Source of the DNA: Pseudodesulfovibrio sediminis
GTDB lineage: Bacteria > Desulfobacterota > Desulfovibrionia > Desulfovibrionales > Desulfovibrionaceae
Reading direction: 5' to 3'
Assembly: GCF_020886695.1 (NCBI RefSeq)
Contig: NZ_AP024485.1
Coordinates: 939,001 to 1,003,000 of the forward strand
Length of the DNA stretch: 64,000 bases
Shown here in pieces: positions 25,307 to 34,677 of this stretch. Position 1 is the first letter of the stretch, and every line of letters starts with the position of its first letter. Under the pieces are notes generated by a model. That model was not told the origin of the DNA. It was given only the letters and a program-made list of their open reading frames with translations, and made no database searches. Both the position numbers and the translations under genes were made by a program.

Positions 25307-26729
25307 ATCAGCCCAGTACGATCACAATCCGGAAGAGGCCCTGGACAGGGCCTCTTCCGATCTCGTACGCAAAGTCCCCCCTCACTCTTACGAGGCTGAA
25401 CAGTCCGTCCTAGGCGGCGTGTTCCAGTCCGACTCCCTCTTCCACCAACTGGTGGACGTCATTTCCGCAGATGATTTCTATTCTCCGGTTCATCGTGACA
25501 TCTTTGCCGCCTTTACCCAGCTCTACGACGCACACAAGCCCACTGATATCGTTACCGTAGCCCACCAGTTGGAGCAGAACGGTACCCTTGAGACCGTCGG
25601 TGGCCCGGCCTATCTGTCCGAACTTTCCGACTCGGTCGTCAGTGCGTCAAACGCCCTGCACCATGCACAGATCGTTCGCGACAAGTGCATTCTGCGCAAG
25701 CTCATCGATATTTCCAGCGGCATCATCAACAACTGTTTCTCCGCCCGCGACGTGGACGAGGTACTGGACGAATCCGAAAAGGAAATCTTCCAGATCGCCC
25801 AGAGCAAGGAAATGCGGGGCATGATGCCCAGCGGCCAGCTCATTAAGCGAGTCTTTGAAGAGCTGGAAGCCAAGTTCAACAACAAGTCGGCCATCACCGG
25901 CATCGCCACGCACTATCACGACTTCGACCACATGACTGCCGGATTGCAGAAGTCGGACCTGATCATCATAGCGGGTCGCCCCTCCATGGGTAAGACCGCA
26001 TTCGCTCTGAACGTGGCCCTTCGTGCCGCGGTACGCAGTGAATGCCCCACTGCTGTATTTTCGCTGGAAATGAGCATGGAACAACTCATGACCCGCCTGC
26101 TTGCTGTGCAAGGTAAAGTGCCTCTCTCCAATCTGCGAACCGGATTTCTTGAAGCACAGGACTGGCTTGATTTACAGGAAGCGGCTGACATCATTACCGA
26201 TGCACCGATTTTTATTGATGACACCCCAGCGCTCTCTACCCTGGAACTGCAGGCCCGCTGCCGACGCCTCAAGGCTGAACATGACCTTGGGCTCATCGTG
26301 GTGGACTACCTCCAGCTCATGCGCTCCAGCGCTCGCCCCGATTCACGAGAACAGGAAATTTCCGACATTTCACGGCACCTCAAAGCGCTGGCCAAGGAAC
26401 TCAACGTCCCGGTCATCGCGCTGTCTCAGCTCAACCGCAAGGTCGAAGAACGGACCGACAAGCATCCCATGATGTCTGACCTCCGTGAATCAGGAGCTAT
26501 CGAGCAGGATGCTGATATCATTATTTTTCTCTACCGCGATGCCGCGTATAATAAGAGTGAGGACAACCCGCTCAAGAATCATGCGGAGATCATCATCGGC
26601 AAGCAACGTAACGGCCCCACAGGTAAATGCGAGCTGTTTTTCAAGAAAGAATATACCCTGTTCGAGAACATGGACGCCACAGTGTATCCGTCCGAGATTC
26701 CCGAAGGATTCCACCAGGATTCCGAATAA
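25275..26729 (+). CDS. dnaB: Replicative DNA helicase DnaB
   Basis: A 484-residue hexameric helicase. The N-terminal domain (VPPHSYEAEQSVLGG) and the RecA-like C-terminal domain (GRPSMGKTAFALNVAL Walker A, LIVVDYLQLM Walker B, LSQLNRKVEERTDKHPMMSDLRESG) are complete. The only good start is the ATG at 25275, inside rplI, overlapping by 32 bases, with a weak distant GAGGAAT site. The roughly 30-residue leader before VRKVPPHS is basic and variable. Following the ribosomal genes is the classical rpsF-rpsR-rplI-dnaB order. Confidence 0.95.
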   Translation: MPQTPKPKRHRSAQYDHNPEEALDRASSDLVRKVPPHSYEAEQSVLGGVFQSDSLFHQLVDVISADDFYSPVHRDIFAAFTQLYDAHKPTDIVTVAHQLEQNGTLETVGGPAYLSELSDSVVSASNALHHAQIVRDKCILRKLIDISSGIINNCFSARDVDEVLDESEKEIFQIAQSKEMRGMMPSGQLIKRVFEELEAKFNNKSAITGIATHYHDFDHMTAGLQKSDLIIIAGRPSMGKTAFALNVALRAAVRSECPTAVFSLEMSMEQLMTRLLAVQGKVPLSNLRTGFLEAQDWLDLQEAADIITDAPIFIDDTPALSTLELQARCRRLKAEHDLGLIVVDYLQLMRSSARPDSREQEISDISRHLKALAKELNVPVIALSQLNRKVEERTDKHPMMSDLRESGAIEQDADIIIFLYRDAAYNKSEDNPLKNHAEIIIGKQRNGPTGKCELFFKKEYTLFENMDATVYPSEIPEGFHQDSE

Positions 26730-26751
26730 CCACTAGCACCAAAGAATCGCC

Positions 26752-28041
26752 ATGTATTTCGATCCCGTAGAGGCCATGGACCGTGCCGCTCTTGAAGAAC
26801 TTCAAGTGGAGCGCTTGAAAAAGACCATCGACAACGCCAGGAACTCACCGTTTTACAGTGAACAACTGGCAGGATTCGATACCGCGGACATCAAGACCGC
26901 ATCAGATATTGCCAAGCTGCCGTTTACCACCAAGGACGATCTGCGCAATCAGTACCCGCATGGCCTGCTGACCCGCTCCCTTGATGAATTTGTCCGGCTG
27001 CACGCATCCTCCGGCACAACGGGAACTCCGGTTGCCGTGTTCTATACCCAGCAAGACCTGAATACCTGGGCAGACCTCATGGCCCGCTGCATGTACGCCT
27101 GTGGCTGTCGCGAGTCCGATACGATGCAGAATATGTCCGGGTATGGACTGTTCACTGGAGGCCTCGGCATCCACTACGGGTCAGAACGTCTCGGCATGCT
27201 GACTATCCCGGCCGGTGCAGGCAATACCAAGCGCCAGATCAAACTCATCCGCGATCACAATGTTTCCGTTCTGCACATCATCCCCTCCTTTGCCCTCTAC
27301 TTTGCGCAGAAGGTACAGGAAGCCGGATATGAAATCGAAGATATGCCGTGGCGTATCGCGCTCATTGGTGCGGAACCGCACACCGAAGAAGCACGGGCCA
27401 AGATCGAAGAAATGATGCACATCAAGGCCTACAACTCATACGGTCTGTCCGAAATGAACGGACCGGGCGTGGCGTTCGAGTGTTTGCAACAAAACGGCAT
27501 GCATGTGTGGGAAGATGCCTATATTGCCGAGATCATCAATCCGAAAACCGGAGAGCATGTTGCAGAAGGCGAAATCGGCGAACTGGTCATGACTACGCTC
27601 ACGCGTGAAGGCATGCCCATCATTCGCTACCGCACCCGCGACCTGACCCGATTCATTCCGGGAGACTGTGCATGCGGCCGAACCCATCGCCGCATTGACC
27701 GCATTGCCGGACGTGCAGACGACATGATGATTCTCAAGGGCGTGAATATATACCCCATGCAGATCGAACAATGCCTCATGTCCATGCCCGAAGTCGGCCA
27801 GAACTATCTCATTGAGCTGGTTCGCGAAGGTGTCTCCGACCAAATGAAGGTCAAGGTCGAGGTCAAGGACGAATTCTTTGTGGAGGATATGCGCGCGTTG
27901 CAAGGCCTGCAGAAAAAGATTGCCAAGAATCTGTGTTCTGAGATCCTGCTCACCCCGCATGTCGAGCTGTGCCAATCCGACTCCATTCCCAAAGCAGAAG
28001 GCAAAGCTGTTCGCGTCATTGATCGACGCAACGAGGAGTAA
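26752..28041 (+). CDS. Phenylacetate-CoA ligase (PaaK family)
   Basis: A 429-residue AMP-forming ligase with FTTKDDLRNQYPHGL, the P-loop-like LHASSGTTGTPVAVFY, AYNSYGLSEMNGPGVAFE, RYRTRDLTR and GRADDMMILKGVNIYPMQIE. It activates phenylacetate or an aryl acid to the CoA thioester. In sulfate reducers it may serve aromatic-amino-acid breakdown products or reverse synthesis from imported aryl acids. It lies 22 bases after dnaB and precedes a DUF456 membrane gene. Confidence 0.92.
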   Translation: MYFDPVEAMDRAALEELQVERLKKTIDNARNSPFYSEQLAGFDTADIKTASDIAKLPFTTKDDLRNQYPHGLLTRSLDEFVRLHASSGTTGTPVAVFYTQQDLNTWADLMARCMYACGCRESDTMQNMSGYGLFTGGLGIHYGSERLGMLTIPAGAGNTKRQIKLIRDHNVSVLHIIPSFALYFAQKVQEAGYEIEDMPWRIALIGAEPHTEEARAKIEEMMHIKAYNSYGLSEMNGPGVAFECLQQNGMHVWEDAYIAEIINPKTGEHVAEGEIGELVMTTLTREGMPIIRYRTRDLTRFIPGDCACGRTHRRIDRIAGRADDMMILKGVNIYPMQIEQCLMSMPEVGQNYLIELVREGVSDQMKVKVEVKDEFFVEDMRALQGLQKKIAKNLCSEILLTPHVELCQSDSIPKAEGKAVRVIDRRNEE

Positions 28042-28047
28042 CCGACC

Positions 28048-28545
28048 ATGGAATACGTCTGGGCATCACTTCTCATACTCGGACTCTTTTTGTCACAGGT
28101 GCTCCAGCTCTTCAGCATGCCCGCCAACTGGGGTGCGCTGGCACTGGTCACCCTGTGGAAGGTTCTCTACCCCGAATCCATGGCGTGGTCTTTTGTCATC
28201 ACCATGGCCGTCATAGCCGCGGTGGCGGAAGGACTGGAGTTCTTCCTCCAGGCCCACTATGCAGGCCGATACGGCGCGAGTACCCTCGGCAACATCGGCG
28301 GCATTGTCGGCGCCATTGCCGGAGCCATATTCGGCATGCCCTTCTTTCTCGGACTGGGTGCGCTCATCGGCGCTCTGGCCGGAGCCTATCTGGGTTGTCT
28401 GGTCGTCGAACTGACCAGAAAGACCCGTGAACAGGCCTTCACGGCAGCCAAGGGAGCGTTCTTCGGAAAGGCTCTGGGCTTCACGGTCAAGACATCCATT
28501 GGCGCGTTCATCGTTATCCTCTCCATCCCAAAAATCTGGCCGTAG
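28048..28545 (+). CDS. DUF456 membrane protein
   Basis: A 165-residue inner-membrane protein with four to five hydrophobic segments. The central Gly-rich run (GRYGASTLGNIGGIVGAIAG, then GMPFFLGLGALIGALAGAYL) has the small-residue zipper pattern typical of DUF456. Function is unknown in the family. It starts six bases after paaK. Confidence 0.85.
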   Translation: MEYVWASLLILGLFLSQVLQLFSMPANWGALALVTLWKVLYPESMAWSFVITMAVIAAVAEGLEFFLQAHYAGRYGASTLGNIGGIVGAIAGAIFGMPFFLGLGALIGALAGAYLGCLVVELTRKTREQAFTAAKGAFFGKALGFTVKTSIGAFIVILSIPKIWP

Positions 28546-28578
28546 GCGAGGCGGACTCAAAGCCCGCCCCGCACTCTT

Positions 28579-28926
28579 CTAGTCCATCAGGCCCTTTTCC
28601 GTAAGGAATTCGACCACCCTGCCGCTCTGCGCAGAGGCCATAGTCCCTCCCAGGGATACGGCCACGGTACACGCTTCCAGTATCTCCTCGACCGTGGCCC
28701 CCAACTCCAGCGCCATCTCAATCTGATAGAGAATGCATCCCCGGCAGCCGCTCACCAAAGCACCAACCAACGCCATCAGCCGCTTGTGTTTACCGCTGAT
28801 CACACCATCCTTGTAAACTTCCATGGAATACGCGTCCTGAAGGGCGGTGACCTCCGGCATAACCCGCTTGAAAGTTACCCAGTTCCGTATGATGCTCTCT
28901 TTCAATTCACTCTGACTTTCGATCAT
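28579..28926 (-). CDS. Carboxymuconolactone decarboxylase/AhpD-like protein
   Basis: A 115-residue all-alpha protein with the redox motif VSGCRGCILYQI (C-x2-C, about residues 60-63) and the ALELGATVEEILEA helix of the AhpD/CMD fold. AhpD-type proteins reduce peroxiredoxin partners. The start at 28926 follows AAGGAG at six bases; the longer frame from 29124 crosses the divergent promoter region and is not used. It is divergent from a LysR-type regulator that may control it. Confidence 0.88.
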   Translation of the reverse strand: MIESQSELKESIIRNWVTFKRVMPEVTALQDAYSMEVYKDGVISGKHKRLMALVGALVSGCRGCILYQIEMALELGATVEEILEACTVAVSLGGTMASAQSGRVVEFLTEKGLMD

Positions 28927-28973
28927 TTTCGACTCCTTGTTCGTGTTTCCACCAACGTGCCTTGGAAACAGAC

Positions 28974-28988
28974 ATTCGACAAACGAAT
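28974..28988. promoter_or_regulatory. T-N11-A dyad, probable LysR operator
   Basis: ATTCG-ACAAA-CGAAT, a perfect five-base inverted repeat with the T-N11-A outline of LysR-type binding sites. It lies in the 84-base gap between the divergent AhpD-like and LysR genes. Confidence 0.6.
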
Positions 28989-29010
28989 TGATTTTATTTA
29001 TCGTATAAAA

Positions 29011-29883
29011 ATGATTGATGAGTCGTCGTTCATACAACTCCCACCGGACCTCCTGCGGACGTTTGTGGCTGCCATGGATACCGGCAGTTTCACGACTGCG
29101 GCCAAGTTGGTGCACCGCACTCAATCAGCGGTCAGCATGCAAATGAAAAAGCTGGAGAATGATCTGGGGCAACAACTATTCCGGCGTGAAGGAAGAGGAG
29201 TCGTACCGACGCCCGAGGGCGACATGCTCTATCACTATGCACAACGCCTCCTCGCCCTGCATGAGGAAACCCTGGTCGCCCTCTGCAAACCGAGACTGCA
29301 CGGCGTGGTCCGCTTCGGCACCCCCGAAGCCTACGCCACACGCTACCTTCCCAGCGCATTGCAACGCTTTGCCGCCGTCCACCCTTCCGTACAGGTTAAT
29401 GTGTATTGTGATGATTCACCTCAGCTAAAAGAACAATTCCGCGCCAAAGAGTTGGATATCATCCTGACAACGGAAGAAAATGCCAACCAGATAGACACCA
29501 AGCCACTCCCCCTGGCCTGGCTGATGGCTGAACGCGGCGCGCCCGTGGAGCAACGCCCGCTGCCGCTGGCCCTGTATCATGCCGGCTGCCTGTTTCGCCG
29601 TAACGGACTGACCGCCCTTGAACAGGCGGGAATTCCCTATCGCATCGCATACAGCAGCCCCAGCCTTGCGGGGGTACTGGCTGCCATCCAGGCAGGATTG
29701 GCTGTGGGGCCGGTCTCCATAAACACATACATGCAGGGCTGCCGACTCGCTTTGCCTCAAGACGGGCTGCCCCCCATCGCCCCTGTTGGCATGCGCTTAA
29801 AAATCACCCAAAAGCCCCACTCCGAAGTGCTGGACTCCTTTGCCGGATTTCTGAGTCAGGAATTGGGCATGAAGGCATCGTGA
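29011..29883 (+). CDS. LysR-family transcriptional regulator
   Basis: A 290-residue regulator. The N-terminal helix-turn-helix (LLRTFVAAMDTGSFTTAAKLV HRTQSAVSMQMKKLE) is classic, followed by a periplasmic-binding-like effector domain (RFGTPEAYATRYLP, then VNVYCDDSPQLKEQF). The ATG at 29011 is placed right after AT-rich TATAAAA; the longer frame from 28786 is not supported. The effector is unknown. Being divergent from the AhpD-like gene with a T-N11-A dyad between suggests control of that gene. Confidence 0.93.
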   Translation: MIDESSFIQLPPDLLRTFVAAMDTGSFTTAAKLVHRTQSAVSMQMKKLENDLGQQLFRREGRGVVPTPEGDMLYHYAQRLLALHEETLVALCKPRLHGVVRFGTPEAYATRYLPSALQRFAAVHPSVQVNVYCDDSPQLKEQFRAKELDIILTTEENANQIDTKPLPLAWLMAERGAPVEQRPLPLALYHAGCLFRRNGLTALEQAGIPYRIAYSSPSLAGVLAAIQAGLAVGPVSINTYMQGCRLALPQDGLPPIAPVGMRLKITQKPHSEVLDSFAGFLSQELGMKAS

Positions 29884-29892
29884 CCCGCTGAG

Positions 29893-30783
29893 TTACAACG
29901 ATTCAAAGAACTGCGGCAATCGAGAAGCGGCCAGTGCATATCCGTGTTTGATGAGTGGTCCTGCTCTGTCAAAATCCATCAGACTGCACAGATTGATAGG
30001 AATATCGAGTACACAGTCCGGGGGATAGGCTGCGATCTTCTGACGGGCAATGGCCCCCTGCATGGCGTCAAAGGACTTGTAGACAATGGTATACGCTCTG
30101 AAATCATGTCGTTTCATGGTAATTTTGTCCGTCATGGTGCCGATAAATTCGGTGATGGCTTTGGACACGAGTGAACCATTGTCCGCCCCGCCATTTTTCT
30201 TTTCCGAGGGAATCTCCCCTCCTTTGACCGACGGTGCGCACAGGTTGACGGCAATGGTGCAGTCTGTCTGATCACCAAAGGTCGGTGCAATGGGAACAGG
30301 ATTCAGAATACCACCGTCAATGATGTCCTCACCGTTGACGACCACAGGCTTGAACAACAAAGGCAGGGCAATGGAAGCCTTGATGGCATCGAAAAGCGGT
30401 CCTTTCCGAATCCAGACCTCCTTACGCCGGGAGATATTTGCCGCAACCGCCGTAAAGCTGATGGGCAGGTTCTCAATCCGTTCCTCGCCCACCAGATTGC
30501 GCAGGGTGTTGATGATCCGGTCGCCCTTGATAAGCCCATCCATTCCGAGAGAGACATCCAGCAAGGCGAGCATATCCCGTTTGGTAATGCCGCGAACCCA
30601 GTCCTCGTATTCATCGAGTTTGCCGATGGCATGAATCCCGCCTACCAGCGCGCCCATGGAACAGCCCGAAATGGATTTGATCTCGTACCCGTTTTCCTCC
30701 AACCAACGGATGACACCTATGTGAGCAAGCCCACGGGCACCGCCGCTGCCCATGACGAGCGATATGCTTTTCCCTTTCTTCAT
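29893..30783 (-). CDS. Patatin-like phospholipase
   Basis: A 296-residue serine hydrolase of the RssA/patatin class. The oxyanion hole GSGGARG (residues about 12-18), nucleophile motif GCSMG (about 40-44) and the catalytic Asp in DGGI (about 160) are all present, so it should be active. There is no signal peptide, so it is likely cytoplasmic or peripheral. It is a single gene with GGAGG upstream. Confidence 0.93.
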   Translation of the reverse strand: MKKGKSISLVMGSGGARGLAHIGVIRWLEENGYEIKSISGCSMGALVGGIHAIGKLDEYEDWVRGITKRDMLALLDVSLGMDGLIKGDRIINTLRNLVGEERIENLPISFTAVAANISRRKEVWIRKGPLFDAIKASIALPLLFKPVVVNGEDIIDGGILNPVPIAPTFGDQTDCTIAVNLCAPSVKGGEIPSEKKNGGADNGSLVSKAITEFIGTMTDKITMKRHDFRAYTIVYKSFDAMQGAIARQKIAAYPPDCVLDIPINLCSLMDFDRAGPLIKHGYALAASRLPQFFESL

Positions 30784-30957
30784 ATATTTCTTAATCCTCC
30801 GTGGCTCCGAACAGACTGACAGACAAAAACCCTACAATCCCGTTTTCTGCAAGCCCAGCATGCACTTTTGACTTGCCATACTCTACCTTTTAAGCGAATC
30901 TTTTGGCCTTTCCGGGCCGACGCTGAATTACATAACCTTTTCCCATCGGGTGAGACA

Positions 30958-32406
30958 ATGACTGCCGATCTTTTTCCTTCTTATCGTGGACACATGGAAT
31001 ACTTCTGCCTTGGTTGCGGCAAGCGATTCCCTACTGACGAGTTGTACTACACCTGCCCGGACTGCGGCGGGGTCTTTCTGCTCGACAACCTCCTGTTCGA
31101 TGAGTTGAAAAAAACATCCGGCGAGCAGTGGAGACAAATTTTCGACGAACGGGCAGCTTCCAAGAAGACCGCCCTGCGCGGAATCTTCCGTTTTTACGAG
31201 CTCATGGCTCCTGTGCTTGAGGAAGAGGACATCGTCTATCTAGGAGAAGGCAACACGCCTGTCATCGAATCCAGTCCGGTCCTCAACGAGGCCACCGGCC
31301 TGACCACAGCCTACAAGAATGACGGGCAGAATCCGTCCGCTTCCTTCAAGGATCGCGGTATGGCCTGCGGCTTCTCCTACCTGCGCTCCCTCATCCGCCA
31401 GCACGGATGGGACCAGATTCTCACTGTCTGCGCATCCACGGGTGACACCTCGGCCGCAGCGGCTCTCTACGCTTCCTATGTGGGCGGCGCAATCAAGTCC
31501 GTGGTCATTCTGCCTCACGGCAAGGTCACACCGGCGCAACTCGCCCAACCTCTCGGCTCCGGCGCGGTCGTGCTGGAAGTCCCCGGTGTCTTCGACGACT
31601 GCATGAAGGTCGTGGAACACCTGGCCGACAACTACCGCGTGGCCCTACTCAACTCCAAAAACGCCTGGCGCATCCTCGGCCAGGAGTCCTATGCGTTTGA
31701 GTGCGCGCAGTGGTACGACTGGGACCTCAAGGGCAAATGTATTTTCGTCCCCATCGGCAACGCGGGCAACATCACTGCCATCATGGCCGGATTCCTCAAG
31801 CTGCACGCGCTGGGCATCATCACGGACCTGCCTCGCATCTTCGGCGTCCAGTCCCATCACGCTGATCCTGTCTACCGCTATTACGCTGCAGACGATCCCA
31901 AGGAACGCCAGTACGCACCGGTAACCGTCAGCGCTTCCGTGGCCCAGGCAGCCATGATCGGCAACCCGGTCTCCTTCCCGCGCGTCAAACATTTCGCCGA
32001 AAAATTCGAAGCCATCGGCGGCAAGGACTCTTTCCAGGTAATCCAGGTCACCGAACAGCAAATCATGGACTCCATGATTCAGGCCAACATGAACGGGCAC
32101 ATCGCCTGCACTCAGGGCGGAGAGTCCTTTGCCGGGGCCAAACGGGCACTGGAACTGGGACTGGTAACCAATGAAGAGCTCTGCATCCTCGATTCCACAG
32201 CCCACCAGCTCAAGTTCGTGGACTTCCAGACCATGTATTTCGAGAACACCTTCCCGCCCGAATTCGAAGTCAGTCCGAACATGGACCTCGCCAACAAGCC
32301 GGAACTGGTCATCTCTCCCGAGGAAAAGGACAAACTGTCCGAGGCAGACTATACGCGTACCACGGCTGACAAGGTTGTCGCCAAACTCGGTCTGGAAAAG
32401 AAGTAG
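30958..32406 (+). CDS. thrC: Threonine synthase, zinc-ribbon N-terminal type
   Basis: A 482-residue PLP enzyme converting phosphohomoserine to threonine. The N-terminal CLGCGKRF and CPDCGG form a C-x2-C pair of a zinc ribbon. The PLP lysine is in NPSASFKDRGMA, and the phosphate-binding Gly loop is IGNAGNITA. The ATG at 30958 is used. The longer frame from 30868 covers the promoter, where TTGACT (30868-30873) and a weak TAAGCG (30891-30896) are 17 bases apart. It leads a three-gene run with tlyA and an exporter. Confidence 0.95.
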   Translation: MTADLFPSYRGHMEYFCLGCGKRFPTDELYYTCPDCGGVFLLDNLLFDELKKTSGEQWRQIFDERAASKKTALRGIFRFYELMAPVLEEEDIVYLGEGNTPVIESSPVLNEATGLTTAYKNDGQNPSASFKDRGMACGFSYLRSLIRQHGWDQILTVCASTGDTSAAAALYASYVGGAIKSVVILPHGKVTPAQLAQPLGSGAVVLEVPGVFDDCMKVVEHLADNYRVALLNSKNAWRILGQESYAFECAQWYDWDLKGKCIFVPIGNAGNITAIMAGFLKLHALGIITDLPRIFGVQSHHADPVYRYYAADDPKERQYAPVTVSASVAQAAMIGNPVSFPRVKHFAEKFEAIGGKDSFQVIQVTEQQIMDSMIQANMNGHIACTQGGESFAGAKRALELGLVTNEELCILDSTAHQLKFVDFQTMYFENTFPPEFEVSPNMDLANKPELVISPEEKDKLSEADYTRTTADKVVAKLGLEKK

Positions 32407-32418
32407 CTGGAGTTTCCT

Positions 32419-33168
32419 GTGGCCAAAAAACAACGCGCGGATCAGTTGTTGGCCGCCGCCGGGCTGGTTGACAGCAGAGAGAAAGCCAAACGATTGATCA
32501 TGGCAGGCAAGGTCCACTACATGGATCGAGGCCAGAAAACGCCCGTGAACAAACCGGGGCAGCAGTTTTTCCCTGACACCGAATTCGTGGTCCCTGACGA
32601 CAACCGGTTCGTGTCACGGGGCGCGTACAAGATACTCACGGCCATCGACGAATTTTCCATTGATTTCAATGGCAAAATAGCACTGGATGCCGGAGCGTCC
32701 ACAGGCGGTTTCACAGACTGCATGCTCCAGCATGGCGCCACACGGGTCTATGCCGTGGATGTGGGGTATGGGCAGCTCCATGAAAAGTTGCGGCAGGACG
32801 ACAGGGTCATCAACCTTGAGCGAACCAACGTTCGTCACGCCGAACCCGATCTCATCCCGGAACCTGTGGACGTTATCGTGGCCGATGTGTCCTTTATTTC
32901 ACTGACCAAAATTCTGCCCGCCTGCATGCAGTTCCTGCGTGACAAAGGCGAGTTGGTGGTGCTCATCAAGCCGCAGTTCGAGGTCGGCCCGGGGCAAACG
33001 GACAAAGGGGTTGTCCGTGATGAAGCCCTGCGCCAGGAGACCGTAGACATGGTCACCGAATTCTGTCGTACGGAACTCGGTCTGACCATCAAAGGCGTAG
33101 TTCCCTCCAAGATTCTCGGCCCCAAGGGCAATCAGGAATACATGGCCTACATGAAGAAATCGCCATGA
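32419..33168 (+). CDS. tlyA: TlyA-family rRNA 2'-O-methyltransferase
   Basis: A 249-residue protein starting at GTG 32419, six bases after GGAG. An N-terminal S4 RNA-binding domain (residues about 1-60, KRLIMAGKVHYMDRG) precedes an FtsJ-type methyltransferase with SAM motif LDAGASTGGFTDCML. TlyA methylates 16S and 23S rRNA cytidines (C1409/C1920). It follows thrC by 12 bases and overlaps the exporter by four. Confidence 0.94.
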   Translation: MAKKQRADQLLAAAGLVDSREKAKRLIMAGKVHYMDRGQKTPVNKPGQQFFPDTEFVVPDDNRFVSRGAYKILTAIDEFSIDFNGKIALDAGASTGGFTDCMLQHGATRVYAVDVGYGQLHEKLRQDDRVINLERTNVRHAEPDLIPEPVDVIVADVSFISLTKILPACMQFLRDKGELVVLIKPQFEVGPGQTDKGVVRDEALRQETVDMVTEFCRTELGLTIKGVVPSKILGPKGNQEYMAYMKKSP

Positions 33169-34034
33169 TTCAGGGCTTGCTATACGCACTCATTTCCGCC
33201 GCGTCGTTCGGGTCGATGGCGATTCTGGTCAAGCTCGGTTACGAGGCTGGCATGACCGGAGCGGTGATGATGCAGTATCGCTTCAGCTATGCAGTGGCCA
33301 TTCTGTTTGTATTTCTGCTGTTCAAAGACCGCTCCCTGCTTCGAATCTCCCTCCCGGCACTGGGCAAGTGCGCTTTGCTCGGGTTGGTCGTCTACTGGAC
33401 CCAGACCACCTGTTTCGTCAAGGCACTGGCGACAATCCCGGCATCGACCACCTCATTGGTGCTTTACGGACACCCCATGGTCGTCACCCTGCTCTCGGCC
33501 GTGTTGCTCAAAATGCGGTTGAATCAGGCAGTGCTGACGTCCCTGGTGCTGGTAATGGTCGGCTGCTGTCTGGTTTTTTATGATGCTTTTTTACGTGCTG
33601 TAGACAGCACCGGATTGCTCTACGCATTCGGCGCCATGGTGGTTTTTTCCCTCTACCTGCTACTGGTTCAGGTACTCCTGAAGGGCATGCGCCCGTTGAC
33701 AGCCACCTTCTATGTCATGGTGTTCACCGCAGTGGCCTTTACTCTCTCCGGTGACATAACCGCCTGGCTGTACACTACCGAAGATCAGGTCATCATCAGT
33801 CTGGCACTGGGGTTGATTCCCGGCGTCATAGCGGTAACCTGTCTCTATATGGCAATCGAAAAAATAGGCAGTGCATATACCTGTATCTTCTCGTCTGTCG
33901 AACCGGTAATCACGCTCGCGGCTGCCGCGCTGTTTCTGAATGAACAGATTGTCATGCTCCAGATGGGGGGCGCACTGCTGATTATTGCAGGCATCATCCT
34001 GCCCAATCTCCGTGCAGCGAAAAAGACAGACTAA
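33165..34034 (+). CDS. EamA/DMT-family exporter
   Basis: A 289-residue membrane protein with ten helices in two EamA repeats (AASFGSMAILVKLGYE, then IGSAYTCIFSSVEPVITLAA). The family exports amino acids, nucleosides or drugs. The position after thrC suggests, but does not prove, a threonine or homoserine efflux role. Its ATG overlaps the tlyA stop (ATGA). Confidence 0.88.
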   Translation: MIQGLLYALISAASFGSMAILVKLGYEAGMTGAVMMQYRFSYAVAILFVFLLFKDRSLLRISLPALGKCALLGLVVYWTQTTCFVKALATIPASTTSLVLYGHPMVVTLLSAVLLKMRLNQAVLTSLVLVMVGCCLVFYDAFLRAVDSTGLLYAFGAMVVFSLYLLLVQVLLKGMRPLTATFYVMVFTAVAFTLSGDITAWLYTTEDQVIISLALGLIPGVIAVTCLYMAIEKIGSAYTCIFSSVEPVITLAAAALFLNEQIVMLQMGGALLIIAGIILPNLRAAKKTD

Positions 34035-34038
34035 TACC

Positions 34039-34665
34039 CTACTTCGATGAAGACATTGCAGCTGTCTCAGCACCCTCTTCGGACTCAAAAAAGACATTCA
34101 TGCCTTCCGGCAATCGTATCTCCCCGCTAAAGAGAATCCCGAGTTCTTTTTCCTGGTCCTGAATCTGACGGGTCTTGACCGTACCTTTGAACTCATACTG
34201 CCTGGTCCCTTCCATGGTCGAAAAGAAACCCATGACAGGAGCGTCATCCTCGATTTTCGGAGAAGTGGTAGCCTCAAAGACAAACCGGCAACCACGGGTA
34301 CTCATATCAACAATAAATCCTTGTATAGTGTCATCGCCCACCATGAGAGAAGCGGGAAAACGACACTCCACCCGCCCTTCGTTGCGGAGGTTATACTCAC
34401 TGAACTCGTGGGGGTAGGAAAGAAAAACAAGCGATACAGGCGACGCCTGATACTGAAGGACATCCGCTCCAAAACCATAGATGGTGCCGTCGTTCAGGAA
34501 TCTGAACTGATGGAACAGACCTTCTGCCAGGCGATTTCTGATACCCGGCACCATAGGCACCTTCAACAGAATGAATTCATCCCTGGACATCCCGACGTAA
34601 CGACAATTCATCCGCTCCCTGTTGGAAAACTCCATTATCATGGGGGTGCCAGGCTTGATATTCAT
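34039..34665 (-). CDS. PilZ-domain protein, YcgR-like
   Basis: A 208-residue protein. The C-terminal PilZ domain carries the c-di-GMP motifs in GRVECRFPASL (R-x3-R) near residue 97 and DMSTRGCRF (D-x-S-x-x-G) near 122. The N-terminal segment of about 90 residues is a YcgR/PilZN-like domain. It likely binds c-di-GMP and modulates motility or envelope functions. It starts at ATG 34665 with AGGAG, and is the last of a short pair with the rhodanese-ferritin gene (12 bases). Confidence 0.92.
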   Translation of the reverse strand: MNIKPGTPMIMEFSNRERMNCRYVGMSRDEFILLKVPMVPGIRNRLAEGLFHQFRFLNDGTIYGFGADVLQYQASPVSLVFLSYPHEFSEYNLRNEGRVECRFPASLMVGDDTIQGFIVDMSTRGCRFVFEATTSPKIEDDAPVMGFFSTMEGTRQYEFKGTVKTRQIQDQEKELGILFSGEIRLPEGMNVFFESEEGAETAAMSSSK

Positions 34666-34677
34666 ACGAACTCCTGA

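Noticed and set aside
28546-28578. G/C-rich pairing between DUF456 and the AhpD-like gene as a terminator
   Set aside because: The stem is short and there is no T tail.
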